Shown: piece by piece, positions 43,649-52,590 of the stretch
Numbering within the stretch: position 1 is the first letter of the stretch
Layout: each line of letters begins with the position of its first letter
DNA from: Lachnospiraceae bacterium
GTDB lineage: Bacteria > Bacillota > Clostridia > Lachnospirales > Lachnospiraceae
NCBI GenBank assembly: GCA_024685635.1
Contig: JAIKVP010000166.1
Location: 1-56,369, forward strand
Reading direction: 5' to 3'
DNA: 56,369 nt
The notes under the pieces: generated by a model
Told to the model about the DNA's origin: nothing
Seen by the model: only the letters and a program-made list of their open reading frames with translations
Database searches by the model: none
Translations under genes and position numbers: made by a program

Positions 43649-44104
43649 GTGGCTGTATTCAGATATTCCATGCAGAATGTACTTGATGTTAAGCTAAAGC
43701 TTGAAGATCAGGCGAAGACAGCATTTTCACAGGCTCAAATGAGAGTTAATGAGGCTGAGGATGAACTTAATCATACTATCAACAGGCGAGAGGGCTATGA
43801 GGAATTAAAGAGACGGCTTATGACTGAAAGGCTTGACGTACTAAAGTTAAATCAATGTCAGGATGCGATAGAGAGCCTTAAGTATCAGGAGCTTCAGCAA
43901 AAGAAGAAGCTTGCGGCCTTAAATGCTGTGCTTGACAATGCAAGGCGCAGACTTAATGAAGCGATAATAGATAGAAAAACACATGAGAAGCTTAAAGAGA
44001 ACGAGTTTGAAGAGTTTAAGATAGAGCTTAACAATCAAGAGAAGAAAGAGATTGATGAGCTAGTTAGCTTTACACATAACCAAGAAGGTGAAGAAGATGA
44101 GTAA
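43649..44104 (+). CDS. fliJ: Flagellar export protein FliJ
   Basis: A coiled-coil export chaperone or stalk of the FliI ring, 151 residues, starting GTG with GGAGTG upstream. The N-terminus FRYSMQNVLDVKLKLED is the usual FliJ opening and the rest is highly charged helix. It overlaps the next gene by eight bases. Confidence 0.9.
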   Translation: MAVFRYSMQNVLDVKLKLEDQAKTAFSQAQMRVNEAEDELNHTINRREGYEELKRRLMTERLDVLKLNQCQDAIESLKYQELQQKKKLAALNAVLDNARRRLNEAIIDRKTHEKLKENEFEEFKIELNNQEKKEIDELVSFTHNQEGEEDE

Positions 44105-44879
44105 GAAGAAAATGAAAGAGGGATTTAACAGTATCCCTACATACGAGAGAGATGAAGAAGTTAAAGATTTTACGGCTAAGAATGCATTTGCTGTATTGAT
44201 TATAGTATTAGTTGCGATGGTTGCTTTGCTTTGCGCTATTAAGCTTGATGTTGGCGGTTTTGGCTCTAAAGTCTTAAGGCCAATACTAGAAGATGTGCCT
44301 GTTATGAGTACCATATTACCTGAGAAGACGGACGAGCAGGTCAGTGAAGAAACAGGCTATAAGAGCCTTGCTCAGGCGGTTACTAGGATACAGCAGCTTG
44401 AGGAAGAGGTTGGTTTACTTAAAGCTAAAGAGGCTTCTGGCAATGCCGAGTTAACTAATGAAGATAAGAAAAAGATTGCAGAATTAGAAAAAAAGATAAA
44501 AAAGCTACAGGTCTATGAGAAGAATCAAAAGTCCTTTGATGCAACTAAGGAGGAATTTTATAAAGAGGTAGTTTATAACGATAACGTTGATATCGAGGAC
44601 TATATCAAGTGGTATGAGTCTATGGATGCAGATACTGCAGCTAAGCTCTATAAAGAGGCGGTTCAGACTAAAGAAGCAACAGCAGAAGAGAAAGAACTTG
44701 CAGAGTCATATGCAGCGATGAAACCTGTTCAGGCTGCTAGAATACTAGAAACTATGACGGCGGACTTAGATATTGTGGTCAATATCCTAAATGAAATGTC
44801 TCCTGAAGAAAGGGGCAAAATAATGGGCGAGATGAGTTCAGCTTACGCCGCAAAAGTTACCAAAAAAATGTCTAGTTGA
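44097..44879 (+). CDS. MotE/YlxF-like flagellar protein with MgtE-N-type C-terminus
   Basis: A 260-residue membrane-anchored protein in the position of Bacillus ylxF, between fliJ and fliK. One TM segment (about 29-51), a coiled-coil rich in Glu/Lys (about 95-145), then a C-terminal MgtE-N-like region (YAAMKPVQAARILETM, MSPEERGKIMGEMS). MotE-like proteins assist stator assembly in other bacteria; that role is inferred. The ATG at 44097 has AAGGTGA ahead and overlaps fliJ by eight bases. Confidence 0.82.
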   Translation: MSKKKMKEGFNSIPTYERDEEVKDFTAKNAFAVLIIVLVAMVALLCAIKLDVGGFGSKVLRPILEDVPVMSTILPEKTDEQVSEETGYKSLAQAVTRIQQLEEEVGLLKAKEASGNAELTNEDKKKIAELEKKIKKLQVYEKNQKSFDATKEEFYKEVVYNDNVDIEDYIKWYESMDADTAAKLYKEAVQTKEATAEEKELAESYAAMKPVQAARILETMTADLDIVVNILNEMSPEERGKIMGEMSSAYAAKVTKKMSS

Positions 44880-44883
44880 CACT

Positions 44884-44910
44884 TAAGAAAGTGAAAAAAA
44901 CTTCCGATAT
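44884..44910 (+). promoter_or_regulatory. Candidate sigma-D (FliA-type) promoter before fliK
   Basis: TAAG (44884-44887) and TCCGATAT (44903-44910) are separated by 15 bases; the sigma-D consensus in Bacillus is TAAA-N15-GCCGATAT. A start about seven bases on would put an 8-base-pair hairpin (TATGATAG 44919-44926 with CTATCATA 44940-44947) at the very 5' end of the transcript. No sigma-D gene is visible in the window. Confidence 0.5.
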
Positions 44911-44976
44911 ACATATTGTATGATAGTATTTGTGTGACGCTATCATAAACACAATATCTTGAAAGGAGGCATACCA

Positions 44977-46413
44977 ATGACGATTGCGAATCTAAGAGCT
45001 GCTTCTACAATGGCTACAGATGTAGGCTCGGCTAGAAGCAATAAGGACTCTAAGTCGTCTAACTCATTTTCAGATGTTATCAATCTTGCAGGTTCAAGGA
45101 GCGTAGATACTAAGTCTAATCAGGACAGCGCAGTTAACAGTTCTAAAGCTAATAGCGAAGTTTCTAAGACAACTAAGCCTGAGAAGGTTAAGGATGACAA
45201 GAATGTCAATGATAACGAGCAATCTGACAAAGTTGACGGTAAGGATACTGTCAAGAATAATGAGGATACGACTAAGGTAAGCGATTCGGCAAAGGATGGC
45301 CGAGATGTCAAGGATACTGATGAATCAGTAAAAGACACGGATGTCACACAGCAGGTTACCGATGAGGTGGTTGATGAAGAAGCTGTCGATCCGGTAATTA
45401 TGGCAATTCAACAGATTATGACTTTGATGCAAAAAGTCTTGGGTATTTCCGAAGAGAATCTTAATAGCACGATGCAGGAGCTTAATCTTGCACCAGAAGA
45501 TTTACTTGACGGAGAGAACATACTTAAGGTTGTTATGGCAAACAATGAGCTATCTAACACGATGGACTTGTTTAACAACGAAGAATTGGCATCTGAAGTT
45601 AAAGATCTCATGAATCTTATCAATCAGTCTAAAGAAGAACTTGGTGTTACAGAAGTAACTCCTGAGGAAGCTAAAGCAATAGTTGAGACTAGTTCTAAAC
45701 AGTTTGTTGAAGCTACTGTAGAGGAGGAAGTTGTAGTTGAAGAGGCTACTGAAAGCGAAATGGTTGAAGGTGTTAAGGTTACGGTAACTGATGAGAGAGG
45801 AACTAATACAGCCGATGATCAGGCTGAAGAACAATCTTCTAGTCGTCAGGACCTCAATCCAAAAGCTAAAGGCAATGAAACTGCAACATCTAACGTATTT
45901 ACTCAATTAACACAGGCTGTAACACAGACAACAACTACTACAACATCTTATACTTCAGCACAGGCAGTTGATATCATCAACCAGATTGTTGAAGAAATCA
46001 GAACAGTAGTTAAGGCTGATACAACTTCTATGGAATTACAACTTAATCCTGCTAGCCTTGGCAAAGTTAATATTCAGGTAGCATCTAAGGAAGGTGTTAT
46101 CACAGCTCATATTACAGCGCAGACTGAAGCTGCAAGAGGCGCTATTGAAGGTCAGATTGCTGTATTAAGAGAGAATTTTCAAAATCAAGGACTTAAGGTT
46201 GAAGCTGTTGAGGTTACAATCAATCCTGAAGGCTTTAATGAATTTGCTGACCAGCAAGCGTTTGAAGGCGAAGGTAAGGAAGGTAACTCAAAAGGAAAGA
46301 GACAGATTAACCTTGATGATATCGATTTAGATGAAGAAGAGTTAACTGAAGAGGAGGCTATTAACATCGATATGATGCAAAGAGCCGGTAACTCGGTTGA
46401 CTTTACAGCATAA
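44977..46413 (+). CDS. fliK: Flagellar hook-length control protein FliK
   Basis: Export specificity switch and hook-length ruler, 478 residues. The N-terminal two-thirds are low complexity, rich in Ser, Asp, Lys and Glu; the C-terminal Flg_hook domain is recognisable by ELQLNPASLGKVNI, ITAHITAQTEAARGA and LKVEAVEV. The ATG at 44977 follows AAAGGAGG; the frame from 44959 is less likely. Confidence 0.93.
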   Translation: MTIANLRAASTMATDVGSARSNKDSKSSNSFSDVINLAGSRSVDTKSNQDSAVNSSKANSEVSKTTKPEKVKDDKNVNDNEQSDKVDGKDTVKNNEDTTKVSDSAKDGRDVKDTDESVKDTDVTQQVTDEVVDEEAVDPVIMAIQQIMTLMQKVLGISEENLNSTMQELNLAPEDLLDGENILKVVMANNELSNTMDLFNNEELASEVKDLMNLINQSKEELGVTEVTPEEAKAIVETSSKQFVEATVEEEVVVEEATESEMVEGVKVTVTDERGTNTADDQAEEQSSSRQDLNPKAKGNETATSNVFTQLTQAVTQTTTTTTSYTSAQAVDIINQIVEEIRTVVKADTTSMELQLNPASLGKVNIQVASKEGVITAHITAQTEAARGAIEGQIAVLRENFQNQGLKVEAVEVTINPEGFNEFADQQAFEGEGKEGNSKGKRQINLDDIDLDEEELTEEEAINIDMMQRAGNSVDFTA

Positions 46414-46427
46414 GAAAGGAGGAGCCT

Positions 46428-46865
46428 ATGAGTAGTGTTAATCCATTAGGAACAAACCAGACATCAACTGTTACAGATACAAGCGCAATTGAGAATAAGA
46501 ACGCTTTAGGTAAGGATGCATTTTTACAGCTTCTTGTAACTCAGATGAAATATCAGGATCCAATGAATCCATCTGATTCAACCCAGTATATGTCACAGTT
46601 AGCGCAGTTTACATCTTTAGAGGAGATGGAGAACTTAAATACAAACTTTGATAAGGCATCAGCTCAGGACTTAGTTGGCAAATATGTTATTATGAAGACT
46701 GAGGATGCAGCTGGCAAGGCTGATTATGTAAGCGGTATGGTTGATTATATGCTTATGCAGAATGGCAAGCCGTTTTTATCAATTAATGACCATGTTTATG
46801 ACTACGAAGATCTAGATTCAGTAGTTGATCCAGATTATGTGGCTAATATGGGAGATAAGGCGTAG
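46428..46865 (+). CDS. flgD: Flagellar hook capping protein FlgD (short form)
   Basis: Hook scaffold protein. The conserved N-terminal region (LGKDAFLQLLVTQMKYQDPMNP in parts, SQLAQFTSLEEMENLN) is complete, but at 145 residues it lacks the Tudor-like and FN3-like C-terminal part of proteobacterial FlgD; short forms are normal in Firmicutes. AAAGGAGG lies ahead. Confidence 0.95.
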   Translation: MSSVNPLGTNQTSTVTDTSAIENKNALGKDAFLQLLVTQMKYQDPMNPSDSTQYMSQLAQFTSLEEMENLNTNFDKASAQDLVGKYVIMKTEDAAGKADYVSGMVDYMLMQNGKPFLSINDHVYDYEDLDSVVDPDYVANMGDKA

Positions 46866-46894
46866 ATTTAGCATTTTAGGGAGGTGGATGCATT

Positions 46895-47284
46895 ATGAAT
46901 CCTATAGTTAATGAATTTGCTCCACTTTCATCAACTCTCGACGACTTAAGAAGCAAACGCGATGGCAGTAATTCTAATTCAGATGTCAATGTTAGCTTTA
47001 AGATGATTTATCAAAATACTCTTGATGATGCGACTAGCGTTAGCTTTAGCAAGCATGCCAACGAGAGAATATCGAGCAGACAACTTGATTTGTCTGAAGA
47101 TCAGATGAAGAGGCTTAATGACGGAGTTATTAAGGCTAGGGAGAAAAATATAAAAGACTCCCTGATTATAGTGGATGATATGTCATTTGTTGTTAATATT
47201 CCTAATAACAAAGTGATAACAGCACTTAATAGTCAGGATGACAGAAATGTATTTACTAATATTGATGGTGCCGTAATATCATAA
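46895..47284 (+). CDS. TIGR02530-type flagellar operon protein
   Basis: A 129-residue protein of the small family found between flgD and flgE in Firmicutes and relatives. The core FSKHANERISSRQLDLSE and the end FVVNIPNNKVITALN match the family pattern; biochemical function is not established, but operon position points to hook assembly. GGGAGGTGG precedes the ATG. Confidence 0.85.
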   Translation: MNPIVNEFAPLSSTLDDLRSKRDGSNSNSDVNVSFKMIYQNTLDDATSVSFSKHANERISSRQLDLSEDQMKRLNDGVIKAREKNIKDSLIIVDDMSFVVNIPNNKVITALNSQDDRNVFTNIDGAVIS

Positions 47285-47370
47285 CCGGACCTTATGGAGG
47301 TTATTAGTCTTTGAACGACAGATAAGACTAAGAATTTACGGACCTACTTAAATATAGGAGGTCGATTACT

Positions 47371-48810
47371 ATGATGAGATCATTATATTCTGGTGTATCA
47401 GGACTTAGAGTTCACCAGACCAAGATGGATGTTATTGGTAACAATATTGCCAATGTTAATACAGTAGGTTATAAGACAAGTAGAGTTACATTTACTCAGG
47501 TGTTCTCACAGACTACACAGAGTGCAACAGGTTCTAACACTGATACCGGGCGTGGTGGTGTTAATGCTATGCAGATTGGTCTTGGTACATCTGTTGGATC
47601 TATTTATTCAGATCCTACATCAGAGGGTTCAGCACAGCGTACAGACAACCCATTTGACTTAAAGATTAGTGGAGATAACTTCTTCGTTGTAAATGATGGA
47701 ACATCTAACTACTTTACTAAAGTTGGTGCATTTACACTTGATGACGCTGGATACATGGTTACTCAGAGTGGTTATCATGTAATGGGATGGCAGACAGACC
47801 CGAAAACAGGAGAGATTAAGCAGGATATGGTTTCTCCGCTTGGAATTACCACTCCTGAGAACAACAATGTTTCTCCTGAGGCTACTTCAGCTAACTATTT
47901 TGCTGGTAACATAGATAAGACCAACTCAGATGTTCAGAGTGCAGAGGGTTTGGTTATGAGTATGTCTATTTACGATTCAGAGGGTTATTCTTATACAGTT
48001 AAGTATACTCTTAAGCAGAATCCTGAGGATAAGACGGGAAGTTCTTACACGATGAAGCTTACTGATATTATTGATTCGGAGAACAATAGTATCTTAGGTA
48101 CTGACACAGATAAATATACTGCTACAATTGGTGGTACAGATGCAACTGGAACAGAGATTACTGTTAAGTACAACGAGGCTACTGGTGATTTTGAGGGCTT
48201 AGGTTTAAGCAGCGCAGCAACTGGAGCTACTCCAACATTTGACACTGGTACTAATTCATTTAACCTTATAATCAAGCCTAACAATACTGCTAATGACAAT
48301 CCTTTCTACACCTCTCAGGCGACAGGAGGAACTGCTTTAAGCGGTATTGCAGTAGATATGAGTACAACTACAATGTATGCTAATAACGGTAAGAGCACTC
48401 TTACATCAGTAAGAGGTAATCTAAAAGGTATCGGTGCTGGTCGTACATCTGGTGAGATGTCAGGAGTTGCAATTGGTACAGATGGTAAGATTACAGCTAC
48501 ATATAGCAACGGTGACACCAAGCTTCTTGGTCAGATTTCAGTGGCATCCTTTGAAAATGCAGCTGGTCTTGAGAAAATCGGGGATAGCATGTATACAACA
48601 ACTGCTAACTCAGGAACGTTCGACGGAATTGGTAAGGATCCTACAGCTGGTGGCGGAAGCATCACTCAGGGTGTATTAGAGATGAGTAACGTTGATCTTT
48701 CTAATGAGTTTACTGAAATGATCACAACTCAGAGAGGTTTCCAGGCTAACTCACGTATCATCACTGTTTCAGATACATTGTTAGAGGAGCTTGTTAATCT
48801 TAAGAGATAA
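47371..48810 (+). CDS. flgE: Flagellar hook protein FlgE
   Basis: Hook subunit, 479 residues. The N-terminal axial motif (MRSLYSGVSGLRVHQ, GNNIANVNTVGYKTSR) and C-terminal helix (LSNEFTEMITTQRGFQANSR in parts) are diagnostic; the middle is Thr/Gly-rich, as expected for the exposed hook domain. AGGAGGT lies ahead. A strong terminator follows. Confidence 0.97.
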   Translation: MMRSLYSGVSGLRVHQTKMDVIGNNIANVNTVGYKTSRVTFTQVFSQTTQSATGSNTDTGRGGVNAMQIGLGTSVGSIYSDPTSEGSAQRTDNPFDLKISGDNFFVVNDGTSNYFTKVGAFTLDDAGYMVTQSGYHVMGWQTDPKTGEIKQDMVSPLGITTPENNNVSPEATSANYFAGNIDKTNSDVQSAEGLVMSMSIYDSEGYSYTVKYTLKQNPEDKTGSSYTMKLTDIIDSENNSILGTDTDKYTATIGGTDATGTEITVKYNEATGDFEGLGLSSAATGATPTFDTGTNSFNLIIKPNNTANDNPFYTSQATGGTALSGIAVDMSTTTMYANNGKSTLTSVRGNLKGIGAGRTSGEMSGVAIGTDGKITATYSNGDTKLLGQISVASFENAAGLEKIGDSMYTTTANSGTFDGIGKDPTAGGGSITQGVLEMSNVDLSNEFTEMITTQRGFQANSRIITVSDTLLEELVNLKR

Positions 48811-48828
48811 TTAATAGCATTTTAATCT

Positions 48829-48863
48829 AAGCACTGCATAGTTTTTATGCAGTGCTTTTTTTT
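48829..48863 (+). terminator. Intrinsic terminator after flgE
   Basis: GCACTGCATA (48831-48840) pairs perfectly with TATGCAGTGC (48846-48855), with AA/TT at the base and T8 following. It closes the first flagellar unit. Confidence 0.92.
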
Positions 48864-48907
48864 CTCATTAAAAAATGCCAAAAAGCATTGAAAAATGGGA
48901 AGTTTTT

Positions 48908-48936
48908 TTGCATTTGTGCTGTTTTTGTGATATAAT
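48908..48936 (+). promoter_or_regulatory. Sigma-A promoter for flbD-motAB and following genes
   Basis: TTGCAT (48908-48913) and a perfect TATAAT (48931-48936) are 17 bases apart, directly after the flgE terminator. Confidence 0.65.
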
Positions 48937-48982
48937 AATCCTATATTATAGATTTTTAGATTTAGGTGTCGGAGGTGCTTAT

Positions 48983-49192
48983 ATGATAGAGTTAACTAAG
49001 CTTAATGACAAGAAGTTTACGCTCAATTCTGACATCATTGAATTTGTTGAAGAAACACCAGATACTGTGGTTACACTTACCACTGGACACAAAATAATTG
49101 TAAAAGAGTCTAGACAAGAGGTAACAAATTTAGTAAAATTGTATAGAATGAGTTTATATGGTGATATAGTTCGCCAGATACGCGAAGATTAG
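48983..49192 (+). CDS. flbD: FlbD family flagellar protein (SwrD-like)
   Basis: A 69-residue FlbD-family protein; its Bacillus relative SwrD raises flagellar motor power. MIELTKLNDKKFTLN and VVTLTTGHKIIVKES are typical. The ATG at 48983 follows GGAGGTG; the frame from 48875 overlaps the promoter and is not coding. It heads the second flagellar transcript, 12 bases before motA. Confidence 0.93.
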   Translation: MIELTKLNDKKFTLNSDIIEFVEETPDTVVTLTTGHKIIVKESRQEVTNLVKLYRMSLYGDIVRQIRED

Positions 49193-49204
49193 GAGTGAAA
49201 TAAG

Positions 49205-49993
49205 TTGGATTTAGCGTCACTTATAGGTGTTTTGCTTGGTGCAGTCATGTTCGTGTTCGGTGTTGCATCAAGTGATTACGGCCTCGCTGGATTAGTATAT
49301 TTCTGGGATATGCCTTCACTGATTATTACAATCGGTGGTTCATTATCATCTGTTTTGACATCATTTACATTACCGGACTTTATTGGTGGCTTAACTTCGT
49401 TTAAGTTAATTTTTAAGGTCCCTAATAATGATGAAAAACAGATTATTTCTAGTATAATGGACTTATCTAATGTAGCTCGTAAGGAAGGCTTACTTGCACT
49501 AGAGGAGGCATCTAACAGTATAGAAGATCCTTTCTTAAAGAAAGGCGTGGGTCTTATTGTTGATGGTACAGACCCAGAATTGGTTAGAGGAATATTAGAG
49601 ATTGAGATGGTTAATATAGAGTCAAGACATAAGAATCGTATTAGCTTTTGGGATACCTGGGCTGCCTTGGGTCCTGCCTGGGGTATGATTGGTACTCTTA
49701 TTGGTCTCGTTCTCATGCTTCAGAACTTGTCTGATACTGCTAGTATCGGTCCTAACATGGCGGTGGCGTTGATCACTACAATGTACGGTTCTTTAATTGC
49801 TAACTGGATTGCAACTCCAGCCTCTAACAAGCTTAAACAGCTTAATGCTCAAGAGGGTGCAACTAAGGAAGTCATGATTGAAGGCTTGCTTTCAATTCAG
49901 GCTGGTGAGAATCCAAGGTTGATAGAAGAGAAGCTTAAGTCATTCTTAGCACCTAAGGTGCGTGCAGAGATTGGTGAAGGCGGTGAGGGTTAA
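49205..49993 (+). CDS. motA: Flagellar motor stator protein MotA
   Basis: Ion-channel stator subunit, 262 residues, with four TM segments; the cytoplasmic loop carries conserved charged residues and the final TMs have the GPAWGMIGTLIGLVLML and GPNMAVALITTMYG motifs. The start is TTG with AGGAGTG ahead. The stop overlaps motB as TAATG. Confidence 0.96.
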   Translation: MDLASLIGVLLGAVMFVFGVASSDYGLAGLVYFWDMPSLIITIGGSLSSVLTSFTLPDFIGGLTSFKLIFKVPNNDEKQIISSIMDLSNVARKEGLLALEEASNSIEDPFLKKGVGLIVDGTDPELVRGILEIEMVNIESRHKNRISFWDTWAALGPAWGMIGTLIGLVLMLQNLSDTASIGPNMAVALITTMYGSLIANWIATPASNKLKQLNAQEGATKEVMIEGLLSIQAGENPRLIEEKLKSFLAPKVRAEIGEGGEG

Positions 49994-51000
49994 TGGCTAA
50001 GAAACAAGAAGATGAAGCTCCAGCTGGGTCTCCAGCGTGGATGGCTACATTCTCGGATTTGATGAACCTGCTACTTTGTTTCTTCATTTTGCTTTTTGCT
50101 AGTTCAACTATTGACGCTGAGAAGTTACAGCAGATTTCAGCATCTTTTTCAAAAGTTAGCATTTTCGATGGTGGTTCTTTTTCACTAACCAAAGGAATTG
50201 CTGTTAATGCTGGAATTAGTCAGCTGACTAACATGGATAACTATGTTAACAGTCAGGGTAGAAATGCAGATGGATCTTCAGATAACTTGTCGGAGATTAA
50301 AGAAGATAAGAAACAATTAGTTGATTCTGACCAGGAATCTAAAGAGATGGTTGATCATACCAATGAAAGTGAGAATACAAGTAGTACTGATTCGGCTAGC
50401 AGTGATGATAGTCAATCAGATAGCGAAAACAGCCAGGATAGCAACCAACAAAGCCAAGCTAATCAAGCTGCCTCAGCTAATGCAGAGTCTCAATCAGAAC
50501 AGAGTCTTAAAGAGCAGGTTGCTGAGGCTGGTATGAAACAATCGGAACAGATGAACGAGGAGATTGAAGCAATGCTTGAATCGTCTCAGATAAGTGATCA
50601 GGTAGGACTTGATTACAGTGCACAATTTGTAGAGATTTCATTGAATGGTGGAATTTTGTTTGAAAGTGCAGGTGTAGAGCTTACTGATGATGCTAAAAAG
50701 CTTGTGAACCGAGTGGGAGATATTTTAGTTAAGTATCGAAACCAACTTATCGAGATAGAAGGCCATACTGATAACTTGCCGTATTCCGGAGAGTATAAGA
50801 ATAATCAGATGCTTTCAACAGCAAGAGCTGTATCGGTTTATGAGTATTTGATTGACAAAAAGAATCTAATCCCGGCCAATATGAAGACTTCAGGCTTTGG
50901 TGATACAAGGCCTAAGGCAAGTAATGAGACAGCCAAGGGAAGAGCTCTTAACAGAAGAGTTGTAATTAAGATATATAATAACCTCAATAGTAATCAGTAG
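49993..51000 (+). CDS. motB: Flagellar motor stator protein MotB with long polar linker
   Basis: Stator subunit, 335 residues. The proton-channel Asp is D22 in FSDLMNLLLCFF within the single TM. Residues about 92-190 are an unusually long Ser/Gln/Asn/Asp-rich linker. The C-terminal OmpA-type peptidoglycan-binding domain is clear (IEIEGHTDN, STARAVSVYEYL, GRALNRRVVI). Coupled to motA. Confidence 0.95.
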   Translation: MAKKQEDEAPAGSPAWMATFSDLMNLLLCFFILLFASSTIDAEKLQQISASFSKVSIFDGGSFSLTKGIAVNAGISQLTNMDNYVNSQGRNADGSSDNLSEIKEDKKQLVDSDQESKEMVDHTNESENTSSTDSASSDDSQSDSENSQDSNQQSQANQAASANAESQSEQSLKEQVAEAGMKQSEQMNEEIEAMLESSQISDQVGLDYSAQFVEISLNGGILFESAGVELTDDAKKLVNRVGDILVKYRNQLIEIEGHTDNLPYSGEYKNNQMLSTARAVSVYEYLIDKKNLIPANMKTSGFGDTRPKASNETAKGRALNRRVVIKIYNNLNSNQ

Positions 51001-51025
51001 ATACTATTTAGGTGGAGGTGCAGTT

Positions 51026-51556
51026 ATGAAGAGAAATCTTATATCTGTAATTATATTAGCGTTTAGTATTATTAATTTTATACTTCTTGCTATTATTGTA
51101 TTTACAGTTATACCAACTAACAAGAAAACAGCCAATCTTATAACAGATATTGCGTCGATTATTGATTTGACATTAGAGAGCAGTAATAAAGATGGAGAGG
51201 GAACTGGTGAGGTGTCACTTGATATGCTTACTCCTTATGAACTTCCTAATGAGAATACAGTTACTCTTAATTCTACAGACGGTACTGCTCATTACGCTGT
51301 TATCAAGGTTATGATATCTATGAATAGCGGTTCAGAGGATTATAAGACTTATGATCCAGCTGCAGAGACTGGTATTGCTTCTAAGAGTAGTATTATTGAG
51401 TCTACTATTCAGGATATTGTTGGTTCTCATTCGTATGAAGACTGTGTATCTAACAAGGAAGGAATCAGGCAGGAATGCCTAACAGCTGTTAAGAAGTTGT
51501 TTAATGATTCTGATGTCATTTACGATGTACAGTTTAGTAAATGGGTATTATCATAA
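51026..51556 (+). CDS. fliL: Flagellar basal body-associated protein FliL
   Basis: A 176-residue stator-supporting protein with one TM near the N-terminus (about 4-28) and a periplasmic domain of about 140 residues (TAHYAVIKVMISM, VGSHSYEDC). GTGGAGGT precedes the ATG. The gene lies between motB and fliM as usual. Confidence 0.88.
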   Translation: MKRNLISVIILAFSIINFILLAIIVFTVIPTNKKTANLITDIASIIDLTLESSNKDGEGTGEVSLDMLTPYELPNENTVTLNSTDGTAHYAVIKVMISMNSGSEDYKTYDPAAETGIASKSSIIESTIQDIVGSHSYEDCVSNKEGIRQECLTAVKKLFNDSDVIYDVQFSKWVLS

Positions 51557-51608
51557 TTAATTTATAGATTAGACATTTGACTCGTTTTAGCCGATAGGAG
51601 GTGAGATA

Positions 51609-52586
51609 ATGAGTGAGGTAATGTCCCAGGAGGAGATTGATAAACTTCTTAATCAGCTCAGTTCTGGAGAGGTAGAGGCTGAAGATTTAGTCGATACTGG
51701 CGAAAGACAGGTACGTGAGTATGATTTTACGAGGCCTTCTAAGTTCTCTAAAGAGCACTTAAGGACATTAGAGATTATATTTGATCACTATGGTAGATTG
51801 TTATCCACTCATTTGCCTGGATATCTGCGTAAGTCGGTTACTGTTGATGTAATGAACTCAGAGGCGGTAACTTATGCGGAGTTTAGCAACGCACTTTCTA
51901 ATCCTGTTCTTTTGGGAATAATTAATTTTGCACCGCTTAAGGGCAATATAGTTATGGAGCTTGCGGCTAATCTCGGTTATGCTATAGTTGATCGAATGCT
52001 TGGAGGAGCCGGAGATCCGCTAGAGAAGACAAGAGATTTTACTGAGATTGAGTTAAGTATTATAGAGAGAATATTTGGTGTGTGTGTTAACTTGCTTAGA
52101 GAGCCTTGGCAGAATGTTGTAAGCATCGAGCCTAGACTTGAGAGAATAGAGACCAATTCACAGTTTGCTCAGATTATTTCACCTAGTGAGATGATAGCTA
52201 TTGTAACAATCAACATCAGCGTTGGTGATGTAGAGGGACTGATGAATATATGTCTTCCATATATCTGCCTTGAAGATATTATGGATAAACTTAATACCAA
52301 GTATTGGTTTAGTACATTACAGGATTCTGATGAGTCAGATTATCATGAAGCGTTAGAAAGCCTGATTGATAAAGCACCTGTTCCAATTACAGCTGTACTT
52401 GGCAACAGTGTTTTACCAGTTTTAGATTTTGTAAATCTTCAAGTTGGTGATATAATTAAACTCGATTCAAAGGTCGAGGATGAATTAGATATATATGTAG
52501 GCAATATATTAAAATTTACTGCTCTACCTGGTTCCTCTAATGAGAACTATGCAGTAAAGGTTACATCTATTGTCAGAGAGGAGTAG
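51609..52586 (+). CDS. fliM: Flagellar motor switch protein FliM
   Basis: Switch protein binding CheY-P, FliG and FliN/FliY. The 325 residues begin with the CheY-binding peptide LSQ-like motif (MSQEEIDKLLNQL), then the middle CheC-like domain and C-terminal SpoA domain. GGAGGTGAG lies ahead of the ATG. Confidence 0.97.
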   Translation: MSEVMSQEEIDKLLNQLSSGEVEAEDLVDTGERQVREYDFTRPSKFSKEHLRTLEIIFDHYGRLLSTHLPGYLRKSVTVDVMNSEAVTYAEFSNALSNPVLLGIINFAPLKGNIVMELAANLGYAIVDRMLGGAGDPLEKTRDFTEIELSIIERIFGVCVNLLREPWQNVVSIEPRLERIETNSQFAQIISPSEMIAIVTINISVGDVEGLMNICLPYICLEDIMDKLNTKYWFSTLQDSDESDYHEALESLIDKAPVPITAVLGNSVLPVLDFVNLQVGDIIKLDSKVEDELDIYVGNILKFTALPGSSNENYAVKVTSIVREE

Positions 52587-52590
52587 AAGC

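Noticed and set aside
51580..51598. GCCGATAG resembling a sigma-D -10 before fliM
   Set aside because: It overlaps the fliM RBS and has no TAAA 15 bases upstream, so a transcript would lack its ribosome binding site.
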